Below are positions 17,602 to 26,737 of a stretch of 46,677 nucleotides of DNA, in pieces. The stretch lies in contig JAEEOJ010000116.1 in NCBI GenBank assembly GCA_016284175.1, positions 1-46,677 on the forward strand. The letters run 5' to 3'. Made by a program: the position numbers and the translations under genes. Each line of letters begins with the position of its first letter. Positions within the stretch are counted from its first letter, which is position 1. This stretch comes from Lachnospiraceae bacterium (GTDB lineage Bacteria; Bacillota; Clostridia; Lachnospirales; Lachnospiraceae). Under the pieces are notes generated by a model. The model saw only the letters and a program-made list of their open reading frames with translations. It was not told the origin of the DNA and searched no databases.

Positions 17602-19458
17602 ATGGAAAACAGAGAACTCGAAGAATTAAAAAAAGAACTTGAGGAAACCAAGAGAAAAAACATGGAACTCTCGGGCCGCATAACAGAGCTTGAGGACGAA
17701 AAGGAAGAGATTAAGGATAATCTCGACCGCATTAAATCGAGCAAGGCTTACAAGCTTTCAAAGCCTTTAAGATATGTCCGCTCGCAGGTTAAAAGAGTCA
17801 CACAGTACGGCTCCGTATCGGCGGTTTCCGACAAGGTGAAAAGCAAAAACAGATTAAAGAAAAGATACAAAGAACTCGGAACACTTTCTTTCCCCGACAA
17901 AGATCAGAGAATCGCAGAGGAAAGCAAAGAATACGCCGAGAAGATTGTCATTTCCATTCTCGTTCCGCTTTACAATACTCCCGAAGATTTCCTAAAAGAA
18001 ATGATTGATTCGGTAGTAAACCAGACCTACAAATTCTGGGAACTCTGTCTTGCGGACGGTTCGGACGCCGAGCATTCCTACGTAGGAGATATCTGTAAGA
18101 AATACGCAGAAAACGATTCAAGAGTAGTATATAAAAAGCTTGAGAAAAACGAAGGCATTTCGGGTAACACCAATGCCTGCTACAAAATGGCGACGGGCGA
18201 TTACATCGGCCTCTTCGATCACGATGACGTACTTCATCCAAGCGCACTCTATAAATACAGAGAAGCCATAGACGAGGGTGCTGATTATATTTACTGCGAC
18301 GAGGCTACTTTTGTGGACGGCGACATCAACAAAATGATTACCGTTCATTTTAAACCTGATTTCGCAATCGATAATCTTCGTGCAAACAATTACATCTGCC
18401 ATTTCTCGGTATTCAAAAAAGAACTCTTAAACGAGACAGAACTTTTCAGAACCGAATACGACGGAAGCCAGGATCACGACATGATTCTGCGCTTAACCCA
18501 TCTTGCAAAAAAGGTTGTTCATGTGTCGGGAATTTATTACTACTGGAGAGCTCATGCAGGCAGTGTGGCACAGAATATCAACGCCAAGACCTATGCTATA
18601 GATGCAGCTAAAAGAGCCGTTTCGGACCATCTTAAAACGAACGGCATTTACAATACAAGCATCACTTCTTCAAGAGCATTCGAAACAATTTTCAGATTAA
18701 AATATGTTGTCACGGGCGAGCCTCTTGTTTCCGTTATTGTAACGGACGACACAGAGGACTGTATACTTGCGCTTGAAAACTTCAATTCATATTCGAATGT
18801 CGAAATCATAAAAGAATCAGATTTTGCGGAAGAACTCGCAGGCAAGAATATCTTCGCAAAGAAAAACGCACTTGCAGATAATGCAAAGGGTGAAGTTTTA
18901 TTCTTCCTTGACGGAAGCGTTAAGGCATGCTCACCTGATATTGTAAGAGAATTCCTGTCAATCGCGCAGAGAGAAGATGTCGGTGCAGTAGGCGGGAAGA
19001 TTATTAATTCCCAGGGCAAGATTGAGCACGCATCCGTTGTAATCGGTATCGGAAAAGACAAGGCAGCAGGATTGGTACATCACGGCTTTGATAAAAAATA
19101 CATCGGTTACATGGGCAGACTCTGCTACATTCAGGACTGCAGCGCAGTAACAGGCGATATGCTCATGCTTAAGAAAAAAGATTTCGAAAAGGCAGGAGGC
19201 TTTGACGAAAGCTTTGATGTGGCATTCTCGGATATTTCCTTATGCCTGTCTTTAAGAAGAATGGGACTTCTTAATGTATTCGATCCTTACGGCGAGGGAA
19301 TAAGCGACAAGCCTCAGATTCTTTTAGGAGGAGAAGACGAAGCTTACAAGAAAGACCTTGCAAACTTCAAAGAAAAATACGCAAAGGAACTTGAAGCCGG
19401 CGATCCTTATTACAACGCGAACCTTACCAAAGATTCACTTGATTACTCTGTGTGTTAG
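17602..19458 (+). CDS. Tandem GT2 glycosyltransferase with N-terminal coiled coil; second domain degenerate
   Basis: 618-aa protein. Residues 1-50 form a charged coiled coil (Leu-Glu-Lys heptads). A GT2 domain follows at about 115-330 with VISILVPLYNTPEDFL, EGISGNTNACYKMATGDYI and the metal-binding FDHDDVLHP near residue 205. A second, weaker GT-A-like domain lies at about 375-590. It keeps VLFFLDGSVKACS, INSQGKIEHASVVIG and CSAVTGDMLMLKKKDFEKAGG but lacks a clear DXD, so it may be inactive or structural. This layout is like long rhamnan or galactan synthases. Its place in the rfb operon supports a role in surface polysaccharide assembly. Confidence 0.85.
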   Translation: MENRELEELKKELEETKRKNMELSGRITELEDEKEEIKDNLDRIKSSKAYKLSKPLRYVRSQVKRVTQYGSVSAVSDKVKSKNRLKKRYKELGTLSFPDKDQRIAEESKEYAEKIVISILVPLYNTPEDFLKEMIDSVVNQTYKFWELCLADGSDAEHSYVGDICKKYAENDSRVVYKKLEKNEGISGNTNACYKMATGDYIGLFDHDDVLHPSALYKYREAIDEGADYIYCDEATFVDGDINKMITVHFKPDFAIDNLRANNYICHFSVFKKELLNETELFRTEYDGSQDHDMILRLTHLAKKVVHVSGIYYYWRAHAGSVAQNINAKTYAIDAAKRAVSDHLKTNGIYNTSITSSRAFETIFRLKYVVTGEPLVSVIVTDDTEDCILALENFNSYSNVEIIKESDFAEELAGKNIFAKKNALADNAKGEVLFFLDGSVKACSPDIVREFLSIAQREDVGAVGGKIINSQGKIEHASVVIGIGKDKAAGLVHHGFDKKYIGYMGRLCYIQDCSAVTGDMLMLKKKDFEKAGGFDESFDVAFSDISLCLSLRRMGLLNVFDPYGEGISDKPQILLGGEDEAYKKDLANFKEKYAKELEAGDPYYNANLTKDSLDYSVC

Positions 19459-19470
19459 GAACTATATATA

Positions 19471-20055
19471 ATGCTTAATTATTTATTTGCTTTAATCATA
19501 TACATCAGTTTTATCGTTTTAATATTTGCTCTTAAAATCAATTCAAAGCCGGGTATAAAAACGACGGTTCTCACGATAGTTATTCCTGTTATTTCTTTAA
19601 TCGTTCAGCTTGTTACAGAGTGGATTCTTTATATAGCCATATATATTATTCCGGACGTCAAATCTTTTTATTTTACGGTAGGAATAATCATCAACATTAT
19701 CGAACTTGTACTTCCTTTTATAACCGTGCTTTTAATCGGAAAAATAAACGGCTGCAAAGTCGGTCTTAAAATGGTGCTTGCAATTGCGTCAGTATTCGTT
19801 GTGCTTTCATTCATCCTTAAACTCATAATTATAAACGGCGACTGGCAGTTATATGCCGATGAGTATCTGACGGATGCAATCTTAAACAGCTCGGAGTACG
19901 ATCTTTTAACCGCAGGAAATGACCTTAAAATCCTGCAGACATTTCTTGTAGTAATTAATGCGGTTCCGACAGCAATCCTTGAAATTTTCACAATCATAAA
20001 AAGCCTTGAAGTTAAGAACAGCAAAAAATCTAATTTGCGCAAAAAGGCAAAATAA
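19471..20055 (+). CDS. Small polytopic membrane protein, unknown
   Basis: 194-aa protein with about five hydrophobic segments and a basic C-terminal tail (SKKSNLRKKAK). No known motif was recognised. It starts 12 bp after the GT2 gene with AGGAA upstream of its ATG, so it is probably the last gene of the rfb/GT2 operon. A helper role in glycan export is only a guess from position. Confidence 0.6.
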   Translation: MLNYLFALIIYISFIVLIFALKINSKPGIKTTVLTIVIPVISLIVQLVTEWILYIAIYIIPDVKSFYFTVGIIINIIELVLPFITVLLIGKINGCKVGLKMVLAIASVFVVLSFILKLIIINGDWQLYADEYLTDAILNSSEYDLLTAGNDLKILQTFLVVINAVPTAILEIFTIIKSLEVKNSKKSNLRKKAK

Positions 20056-20141
20056 AAATACTATATTACCGCAAATAACCTGTATCTGTACAAACACCGG
20101 CGTTAATATAATATTGTTCAGATAATTATGGAGGGAAAACG

Positions 20142-21794
20142 ATGTTCGCATGCAAAAACTGCGGCGGAAATATCATATACGACATTAAGTCTCAAAAACT
20201 CGTATGCAAACAGTGCAGTGCGTCTTTTGCACCCGAGAGCGTGACTAAAGAAAACGATTCCGTGGATTACGATTATTTCGAAACCACGGTTTTTACATGT
20301 CCTCAGTGCGGCGCCGAGATCATGTGCGAAGATAACGAAGCTTCCAGTTTCTGTACTTACTGTGCTTCATCGACCGTTCTTACTTCCAGAATTTCCAAAG
20401 AGAAAAAGCCTGATTACATCATTCCTTTTGAGAAGACCAAAGAGGAGTGTATCGGCGAATTTAAAAAGATTACAAAGAAAGCGATATTTGCACCGAGCGA
20501 ATTAAAGGATGCAAAGATTCTCAATCAGTTCAAGGCAATATATGTTCCTTACTGGTTTTATGAGGTTAATCAGGAAGGAATTTTCAGGGTCAGCGGAATG
20601 GAACTTCAGAGGGACGCTGAATACTCCACCACATACTATTATGATGTAAACGGATATATAAACGGAAAATTTGAAGGTATCTGCAGGGACGCATCATACT
20701 CATTCTCCGATGATTTGGGAGAGAGAATCGCACCTTTTTTTACCGAGAGAAAAAAGAAGTTTTATCCTTCATACCTTTCAGGATTTTATGCAGACATATC
20801 GGATGTGGAGAGCGTTGTATACGAGCATGAGGCTGAAGAACTTGCCAATGATGTTGCAAGAGAAGTCGTATCAATGTCATCCTGCAAGGACGAATATAAG
20901 GATATGAAAATATATTTGTCCAATGACGAAGCCACCAAGCAGTTTAACACCGCGGTAAGTGCGAAGAGAGCGCTCTTCCCGATATGGTTTATGTCTTTTA
21001 AGAACGAAAAGAAAGTTGCCTACATGACGGTCAACGGCCAGACGGGCAAGGCGGCGAGCGATTTTCCGATTTCAAAAAGAAAGTTCCTCATCGGAACCCT
21101 TCTTTTAACCCTGCTTTTCTTCCCGCTTGCATTCTTAACACTTTCGCTTTTCAAACAAAGGACCGCTTTTGCGGCACTTGATATTGCGCTTCTTTTATCG
21201 GCGGCTTCGTATATTGTTTATTATGTTCAGATGAAGATTCTGCAGATAAAAGACTCGGGCTCGGAAGACGCGGGACGCTTTTATCAGAAGACCAAAGTAG
21301 TATATATAAAAAATAAAGATAAAAATGAACTTTTAAAGAGTTATATAAAACAAAGCATAATTGATATCGTACTGGGCCTCTTTTATGTCGGAATGATGCT
21401 CTGGGAAATTCCTTTCATTCTGAATATTACGAGCCAGGGCAAACTCTTTAGCGTGGGAGCGGTGTCGGGATTTTTCAGAATTATTCTTATAATCGGCAAC
21501 CTGATACTGGCTGCGATAGGTTTTATAAGAGGCGGTAAACTTAAAAACAGTGCAAAATTCTACGGAGTGCTTTTCGGAGCATTACTGACGGTATCGGTTC
21601 TCGGTATAGAGCTGATTAATTCGACCAGCGTGCTTCTAAGCATCATAAGTTCAGTTCTTTTATGTGCCGGCGCATTCCTTACTATATTCGATCTTGTGCT
21701 CTATCACAACGAACTGACAACGAGAAAACCCGCACATCTTAAAAAAAGAGGAGGTGACGCAATTGCCGAAGATATTAATAATTTTAGTATGTAG
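20142..21794 (+). CDS. Membrane protein with two N-terminal zinc ribbons (TFIIB-type zinc-ribbon family)
   Basis: 550-aa protein. Residues 1-90 contain two zinc-binding units: CKNCGG...CKQC and CPQCGAEIMC...CTYC. A soluble domain of about 230 residues follows, including YIIPFEKTKEECIGEFKK, a stretch typical of zinc-ribbon membrane proteins common in Clostridia, whose function is unknown. From about residue 310 there are six or so transmembrane helices interrupted by a soluble loop. The start has a strong GGAGGG site. The C-terminal coding end overlaps the next small gene by 32 bp, pointing to coupled expression. Confidence 0.75.
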   Translation: MFACKNCGGNIIYDIKSQKLVCKQCSASFAPESVTKENDSVDYDYFETTVFTCPQCGAEIMCEDNEASSFCTYCASSTVLTSRISKEKKPDYIIPFEKTKEECIGEFKKITKKAIFAPSELKDAKILNQFKAIYVPYWFYEVNQEGIFRVSGMELQRDAEYSTTYYYDVNGYINGKFEGICRDASYSFSDDLGERIAPFFTERKKKFYPSYLSGFYADISDVESVVYEHEAEELANDVAREVVSMSSCKDEYKDMKIYLSNDEATKQFNTAVSAKRALFPIWFMSFKNEKKVAYMTVNGQTGKAASDFPISKRKFLIGTLLLTLLFFPLAFLTLSLFKQRTAFAALDIALLLSAASYIVYYVQMKILQIKDSGSEDAGRFYQKTKVVYIKNKDKNELLKSYIKQSIIDIVLGLFYVGMMLWEIPFILNITSQGKLFSVGAVSGFFRIILIIGNLILAAIGFIRGGKLKNSAKFYGVLFGALLTVSVLGIELINSTSVLLSIISSVLLCAGAFLTIFDLVLYHNELTTRKPAHLKKRGGDAIAEDINNFSM

Positions 21795-22002
21795 TCTGAT
21801 ACTTGCGTTCTTTGCGGCATTTATTGCCTGTTATTTCTTAGCAAAGATTACCTCGCTTCCCGGTAAGAAATCCGAAGTCGAAGAAGATGAATTCAATCTC
21901 TACGGCGTTAAATACAATTGCGTTGCCAAGAATATTGAAGTCAAAAACAAATCCTATTCGTCTTACGAAAGACCAAAAGAAGATAAAACCAGAATTTACT
22001 GA
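21763..22002 (+). CDS. Small single-pass membrane protein
   Basis: 79-aa protein with one N-terminal transmembrane helix (about residues 3-26) and a charged cytoplasmic or extracellular tail. I chose the TTG at 21763 because GGAGG (21750-21754) is spaced 8 nt before it, while the GTG at 21754 overlaps the ribosome-binding site itself. It overlaps the zinc-ribbon gene's end and is followed by a terminator, so the two form a two-gene unit. The function is unknown; an accessory subunit of the zinc-ribbon membrane protein is a fair inference. Confidence 0.65.
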   Translation: MPKILIILVCSLILAFFAAFIACYFLAKITSLPGKKSEVEEDEFNLYGVKYNCVAKNIEVKNKSYSSYERPKEDKTRIY

Positions 22003-22027
22003 ATTGTGCACGACCTGAATTTTAATG

Positions 22028-22059
22028 AAAACTCCGAGCCTTGCGCTTCGGAGTTTTTT
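22028..22059 (+). terminator. Intrinsic terminator after the zinc-ribbon unit
   Basis: Perfect 10-bp stem AAAACTCCGA (22028-22037) and TCGGAGTTTT (22048-22057) with a 10-nt loop and a T run to 22059. Confidence 0.85.
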
Positions 22060-22132
22060 AAAGGCAAACCCCCGTTTTTAGCCTTCATTATTAAGATTTG
22101 TTTAAGATAAACATAAATTTTTTTAAAACCTA

Positions 22133-22200
22133 TTGACAAGGTGTTATACACTGTTATATAGTGTTTACTGTTATAAGGTGTTTATCGGCACTATAACAGT
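22133..22200 (+). promoter_or_regulatory. Promoter and likely autoregulatory operators of the GntR/ABC operon
   Basis: TTGACA at 22133-22138 and TATATA at 22155-22160 with a 16-bp spacer. The -10 box lies inside a palindrome ACACT-N7-AGTGT (22148-22164). The 9-mer ACTGTTATA occurs at 22150-22158 and again at 22167-22175, exactly 17 bp apart. Its inverse complement TATAACAGT is at 22192-22200. Repeated dyads covering the -10 and downstream region suit repression by the GntR protein encoded next. Confidence 0.65.
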
Positions 22201-22255
22201 TGAACATTTTTTATGAGGCAGCATTTTACGGAGTAAAACCCGACGGGGAGCTAAC

Positions 22256-22636
22256 ATGAAGATAATAATTAACAATTCTTCAATGGTACCAATTTATACG
22301 CAGATTATTCAGCAGATAAAAGCGCAGATTGCTTCTGACGTGCTGCATGAAAATGATCCGCTTCCTTCCGTGAGGTCCTTGTCAAAGGATCTTAACATCA
22401 GCGCACTTACCGTCAAAAAAGCATATGACGAGCTGGAGGCGCTGGGTTTTGTTGTGACCGTACACGGCAAGGGTACATACATATCCGGCAATAATTCGGA
22501 GTACATAAAAGAAAATCAGATAAAAGAAGTAGAGAACGGGTTAAAAGATTCCATAGAAAAAGCAGAACGTTATTCAATCTCCAAAGAAGATGTCAGGGAA
22601 ATGTTTGACATGCTTTTAGACGAAACGGAGGCTTAA
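22256..22636 (+). CDS. GntR-family transcriptional regulator, short YtrA type
   Basis: 126-aa regulator with the N-terminal winged helix of the GntR family: PIYTQIIQQIKAQI, LPSVRSLSKDLNISALTVKKAYDELEALGFV and the wing segment GKGTYISG. Only about 45 residues follow, which is the reduced effector region of the YtrA subfamily. These proteins sit at the head of ABC-exporter operons and repress them until a signal, often a wall-active agent, appears. The ABC ATPase gene begins at the very next base after the stop codon. The repeated dyads upstream are its probable binding sites. Confidence 0.9.
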   Translation: MKIIINNSSMVPIYTQIIQQIKAQIASDVLHENDPLPSVRSLSKDLNISALTVKKAYDELEALGFVVTVHGKGTYISGNNSEYIKENQIKEVENGLKDSIEKAERYSISKEDVREMFDMLLDETEA

Positions 22637-23488
22637 ATGCTTGAAGTAAAAAATGTTGTAAAGAAATATAAAAATTTCACATTAAACGTTTCGATGGAAT
22701 TAAAGCCCGGAATGATAACGGGTCTCGTCGGTGCCAACGGAGCGGGTAAAAGTACCACTTTCAAAATAATGCTCGGACTGGTCAATCCCGACGGCGGAGA
22801 AGTCCTTATAAACGGAATGAGCGTTAAGGCTTATAAAAACTCCGGCAAAGAGGATATAGGCTGCGTGCTGGCTGACTCCTTCTTCCCCGACATTCTTAAA
22901 ATAAAAGAACTTAAATCCATTTTAAAAGCTTCGTACAAAAGTTTTGACGAAGAGTATTTCGTAAAAAAATGCGAAGAATACGAAATACCCATGGACAAGA
23001 AGATATCCGAACTTTCCGGTGGTATGAAGGCCAAGTTAAGAGTCATCACTGCACTTTCACATGACAGCAAAATCTTAATCTTAGATGAGCCTACCTCGGG
23101 ACTTGATGTGGTTTCAAGAGAAGAAATACTTACCGAACTTCGCGATTACATGGAAAAAGATGAAGAGAGATCAATCGTTATCAGTTCCCATATCTCTTCT
23201 GATATCGAGAAAATCTGCGATGACATATACGTAATCAACAACGGCGAAATTGTTATTCACGATGATACGGACACGCTGCTTTTTGAATATGCGGCATTAA
23301 AATTAAGCGAAGAAGATTACGAGAGTCTGGACAAACAGTATGTGATAGCAGTCAGAAAAGAATCTTACGGATATGAGTGTCTTACGGATAAAAAAGATTA
23401 TTATCTGGAGAACTGCCCCGAAATGGTAATCGAAAAAATGAATCTGGATGAACTCATGCTAATCCTCTACAAAGGAGAAAAACTATGA
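22637..23488 (+). CDS. ABC transporter ATP-binding protein (YtrB-like)
   Basis: 283-aa ATPase with Walker A GANGAGKST, signature LSGGMKAKL, Walker B ILILDEPTSGLD and switch SSH. It belongs to the group that pairs with ABC-2 type permeases for drug, lantibiotic or lipid export. The C-terminal ~70 residues beyond the core are typical of this group. The permease gene overlaps its end by 4 bp (ATGA), so the two products should be made in equal amounts. Together with the GntR gene this matches ytrA-ytrB-ytrC order in Bacillus. Confidence 0.9.
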   Translation: MLEVKNVVKKYKNFTLNVSMELKPGMITGLVGANGAGKSTTFKIMLGLVNPDGGEVLINGMSVKAYKNSGKEDIGCVLADSFFPDILKIKELKSILKASYKSFDEEYFVKKCEEYEIPMDKKISELSGGMKAKLRVITALSHDSKILILDEPTSGLDVVSREEILTELRDYMEKDEERSIVISSHISSDIEKICDDIYVINNGEIVIHDDTDTLLFEYAALKLSEEDYESLDKQYVIAVRKESYGYECLTDKKDYYLENCPEMVIEKMNLDELMLILYKGEKL

Positions 23489-24153
23489 AAGGTCTGTTTA
23501 TCAAGGATTTAAAACTTGTATTTAAAAATAAAATCCTGCTCGTCCTGATGGTTTTGTTTTCTCTGGTAGGATTTGTCGGTATGGATGCAAGTTTTCTGAT
23601 TGGCTACATTACGCTTTTCTTTACGGGACTTGCAATCTCAACATCCGGATACGATGAGAGAAACAATACAATTGCATATCTTCTGACAACACCTGTTTCC
23701 AGAAGGGATTATGTCATAGAGAAATATATCTTCACGACATGTCTGGGATTTGTCGGATATGCATTAAGCGTTACGATTTCTTATATAAGCTGTCATTTTA
23801 TACAGGGTAAACCGTATGATGTAACGGCACTTTCACTGGGATTGTTTATATTCTTAATTCCCGCACTGATGATTCCGATTAACATCAAATTCGGAACCAC
23901 CAAAGGCCGTCTGATAACGCTTGCGATTTCCGGAATCATTGCATTTATAATCGGAGCTTTGGTTCCTCCGCTTTTAATGATTTCGAGCGTGACCGATTTT
24001 ATTATTGACGAAGATATGGCAATCACGGAATACGTGGTAGAAGTCGGACTTAAAACATATTTGATTGCTCTCGGAATACTGATTGCGATTTTAGGAGCAT
24101 ATGTTACATCGTTTTTTATAAGTTTAAATATCATAAAAAAGAAAAATTATTAA
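23485..24153 (+). CDS. ABC-2 type transporter permease
   Basis: 222-aa protein with six hydrophobic segments and a short charged N-terminus (MKGLFIKDLKLVFKNKILL), typical of ABC-2 permeases. The first loop, YDERNNTIAYLLTTPVSRRDYVIEKY, contains the conserved PVSR..Y coupling stretch found in YtrC/BcrB-like proteins. It pairs with the upstream ATPase. AAGGAG lies 8 nt before the ATG. The next ATPase gene starts 21 bp after, with no terminator between, so transcription probably continues. Confidence 0.85.
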   Translation: MKGLFIKDLKLVFKNKILLVLMVLFSLVGFVGMDASFLIGYITLFFTGLAISTSGYDERNNTIAYLLTTPVSRRDYVIEKYIFTTCLGFVGYALSVTISYISCHFIQGKPYDVTALSLGLFIFLIPALMIPINIKFGTTKGRLITLAISGIIAFIIGALVPPLLMISSVTDFIIDEDMAITEYVVEVGLKTYLIALGILIAILGAYVTSFFISLNIIKKKNY

Positions 24154-24174
24154 TCATTACATAAAGGAGTTGAA

Positions 24175-25071
24175 ATGGCTTCATTAATTGAAATAAGGAA
24201 TATGTGTAAGATTTACAATCCGGGCGAGAATGAGGTAAGAGCGCTCGATCACGTATCCCTTTCCATCGGCGAAAACGAATTTGTAGCCATCATCGGTCAT
24301 TCCGGATCGGGAAAATCGACACTTATGAATATGCTCGGGTGTCTCGATGTACCTACCAGCGGTATTTACCTCTTACACGGTTCGGATGTATCACTTTTAA
24401 GCGATGATGAGCTGTCGGATATCAGAAACCAGGAAATAGGCTTTATCTTCCAGGGCTTCAACCTGATATCGAATTTAACGGCATTTGAAAATGTTGAACT
24501 GCCTCTTATATACAGAGGAGTTTCCAAAAAAGAGCGAACCAATCTGGCAAAGGAAGCGCTTCGAAAAGTCGGACTTGAAAACAGAATGACTCACAAGCCT
24601 TCGGAAATGTCAGGCGGTCAGCAGCAGAGAGTTGCGATAGCAAGAGCGATAGCCCAGGCGCCGCCTGTAATACTTGCGGATGAGCCTACAGGTAACCTTG
24701 ACTCGCATTCGTCCAAGGAAATCATGAATATTTTAAGGCAGCTTCATTCAGAAGGAAGAACCGTAATAGTCATCACGCACGATAATGACATTGCTGCAAA
24801 CGCAAAGCGAATTGTTCATATCGAAGACGGACGTATCACTTCGGATTCGGCGAACGAAGGAAACTTAAGCAGAGATGACATCGATAAGGAGATCAGAAGC
24901 GGCCCTGTAATTTACGATTCGGATATAAAAGAAGAAATTCCGAATGAAGAACCGGCTGAAGCGGTAATCGAAGAACCGACAGCAACGCGGGATGATTATG
25001 ATATAAAGATTACGGATGAAAATATAGATTTACATTTGATTGGAGATAAGCAGAATGAGCAGGAAGAATAA
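24175..25071 (+). CDS. MacB/LolD-type ABC transporter ATP-binding protein with acidic C-terminal extension
   Basis: 298-aa ATPase. Walker A IIGHSGSGKST, Q-loop region IGFIFQGFNLI, signature MSGGQQQRVAIARA, Walker B VILADEPTGNLD and the H-loop are intact; the core is about 225 residues. An acidic, Pro/Glu-rich tail of about 65 residues (about 230-298) is an extra that may contact partner proteins. It would power the two FtsX/MacB permeases downstream, in a mechanotransmission-type transporter. Its last 17 bp overlap the adaptor gene. Confidence 0.92.
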   Translation: MASLIEIRNMCKIYNPGENEVRALDHVSLSIGENEFVAIIGHSGSGKSTLMNMLGCLDVPTSGIYLLHGSDVSLLSDDELSDIRNQEIGFIFQGFNLISNLTAFENVELPLIYRGVSKKERTNLAKEALRKVGLENRMTHKPSEMSGGQQQRVAIARAIAQAPPVILADEPTGNLDSHSSKEIMNILRQLHSEGRTVIVITHDNDIAANAKRIVHIEDGRITSDSANEGNLSRDDIDKEIRSGPVIYDSDIKEEIPNEEPAEAVIEEPTATRDDYDIKITDENIDLHLIGDKQNEQEE

Positions 25072-26710
25072 CCCACAATTATCACTTGACAGAGAAAATC
25101 TTGATGCACAGCTTGAAGCAGCTGCACAGAAAAGAAAAAAACAGAAAAGAAAAAAGATTGTCCTCAGAATAATCATAATAGCCGTAATTATCGTGATTGT
25201 TCTTGCGATTGCCGGTATTGTTATCGGAATTATGGCATCAAAGAAAGCTATGGACAAGATTGTTAATGTAACACATGCAGAAGAACAGGAAATCACGCAG
25301 GAAGTTAAATTAAGCGGTACCGTTCAGAGTGACAATGTTCAGCATTTCTATTCACCCACAGCCATCAAGGTTGAAAGCGTTGTTGAAATCGGAACATTCG
25401 TAAAGAAGGGCGATCCGATCGTAAAATTTGACAAGGAATCTTACGAACTTGCACTAAAGCAGCTTGAATTAACAGATAAGATTACCGAGAACAATTTCCA
25501 GAGTAATGTTGCAAGCAACAATACTATTTTAGGCAAACTCGGACAGGCTCAGGCAGATGTTGCAAAGTATCAGGCAGAAGTTAACGAAGCGCAGGCAGCG
25601 GTAGACAACTTCGGTGACAATGATTCCATCAATAAATTCAATAAAGATGTTCAGACACAGATAGCACTTGAACAGGGCAATATCGCATACTGCGAAGCAG
25701 AAATCGAAAATCTCTGGGTAGCTTACAAGATTTCAACAGGCTATGACAAAATGAGTCAGGGAGAAGCTGAACAGGCTGAGAAGAATTTCGAACAGCAGGC
25801 AGACGTAAAAGCTCTTCGTGAAAAAATCGCATACTCCAATACGGTTATCAAAAATGTCAGCGGTTTACTTTCCGGCCAGACCGAAAGTCTTGCCGAAGCA
25901 AAGCAGAAACTTGCGGAAGCACAGTCAAAACTTGAAACGGCAAAGGCACAGGTTGAATCTTACAAGGCATCTGCCGGAAACGATTACGACAGAGAGAACC
26001 TTCAGCTTCAGGGCGAACTCAACACACTTAAGTCCGGCAGTGAATACGAAGAACTTCAGAAGTACAAAGACGGTTGTCTTATAGCTCCTTTTGACGGCAT
26101 TGTTACAGCTTCATATGTCAGCGAAGGTATGACCACCTCTCTTGCAGGTGCAGAAATTATCGAATTCTCAAGCATTGACGAAGTAAGCGTTGCAATCTCA
26201 GTCAGCAAGAGAGATATCGAAAAGATTAAAGAAGGCCAGGAAGTTAAAGTAACAATTCTTGACAAGGATTACGAAGGCGAGATTTCAAGAATCGCACGTG
26301 TGGCTATTTCCGGCGGCGGTACAACAAGCGTTTCCGCAGTCATCAAGATCAAAAATCCCGATGACAATATTTTCCTTGGAATCGAAGCAAAGAATGTAAT
26401 CGTTACGGCACATAAAGACAGCTGCTTAACCCTTCCTTCCGAATCCATTAACGTTGACAGTGACGGATTCTTCGTATACACGGTTAACGATATGAACATG
26501 GTTGAAAAGAAGAGTGTTGAAGTAGGAATATCATCAGAAGACTGCACAGAAATCGTGGAAGGCATTACAGCAGATGATAAGGTTGTATCATATGTTACAT
26601 CCGTAGTTAAGGAAGGCGCCATAGTAGTACCGGTTGAAGGCGATGACATGACATCCCTTATGGGCGGCCTCGGTGGAGGTAATGTGGGAGTAACAGTTAC
26701 AAATGAATAA
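25055..26710 (+). CDS. MacA/HlyD-family adaptor subunit of the efflux system
   Basis: 551-aa membrane-fusion-type adaptor. A transmembrane helix at about residues 35-60 follows a basic N-terminus. The first lipoyl half VQHFYSPTAIKVESVVEIGTFVKKGDPI precedes a long helical hairpin rich in Gln/Ala/Glu (about 145-320). The second lipoyl half is IAPFDGIVTASYVSEGMT. Beta-barrel and membrane-proximal domains follow. The C-terminus ends in a Gly-rich stretch. The ATG at 25055 has GGAG 9 nt upstream. In a monoderm it would project into the wall rather than reach an outer-membrane pore. Confidence 0.88.
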   Translation: MSRKNNPQLSLDRENLDAQLEAAAQKRKKQKRKKIVLRIIIIAVIIVIVLAIAGIVIGIMASKKAMDKIVNVTHAEEQEITQEVKLSGTVQSDNVQHFYSPTAIKVESVVEIGTFVKKGDPIVKFDKESYELALKQLELTDKITENNFQSNVASNNTILGKLGQAQADVAKYQAEVNEAQAAVDNFGDNDSINKFNKDVQTQIALEQGNIAYCEAEIENLWVAYKISTGYDKMSQGEAEQAEKNFEQQADVKALREKIAYSNTVIKNVSGLLSGQTESLAEAKQKLAEAQSKLETAKAQVESYKASAGNDYDRENLQLQGELNTLKSGSEYEELQKYKDGCLIAPFDGIVTASYVSEGMTTSLAGAEIIEFSSIDEVSVAISVSKRDIEKIKEGQEVKVTILDKDYEGEISRIARVAISGGGTTSVSAVIKIKNPDDNIFLGIEAKNVIVTAHKDSCLTLPSESINVDSDGFFVYTVNDMNMVEKKSVEVGISSEDCTEIVEGITADDKVVSYVTSVVKEGAIVVPVEGDDMTSLMGGLGGGNVGVTVTNE

Positions 26711-26737
26711 TAAATAATAATATACACAGGAAAGCAA

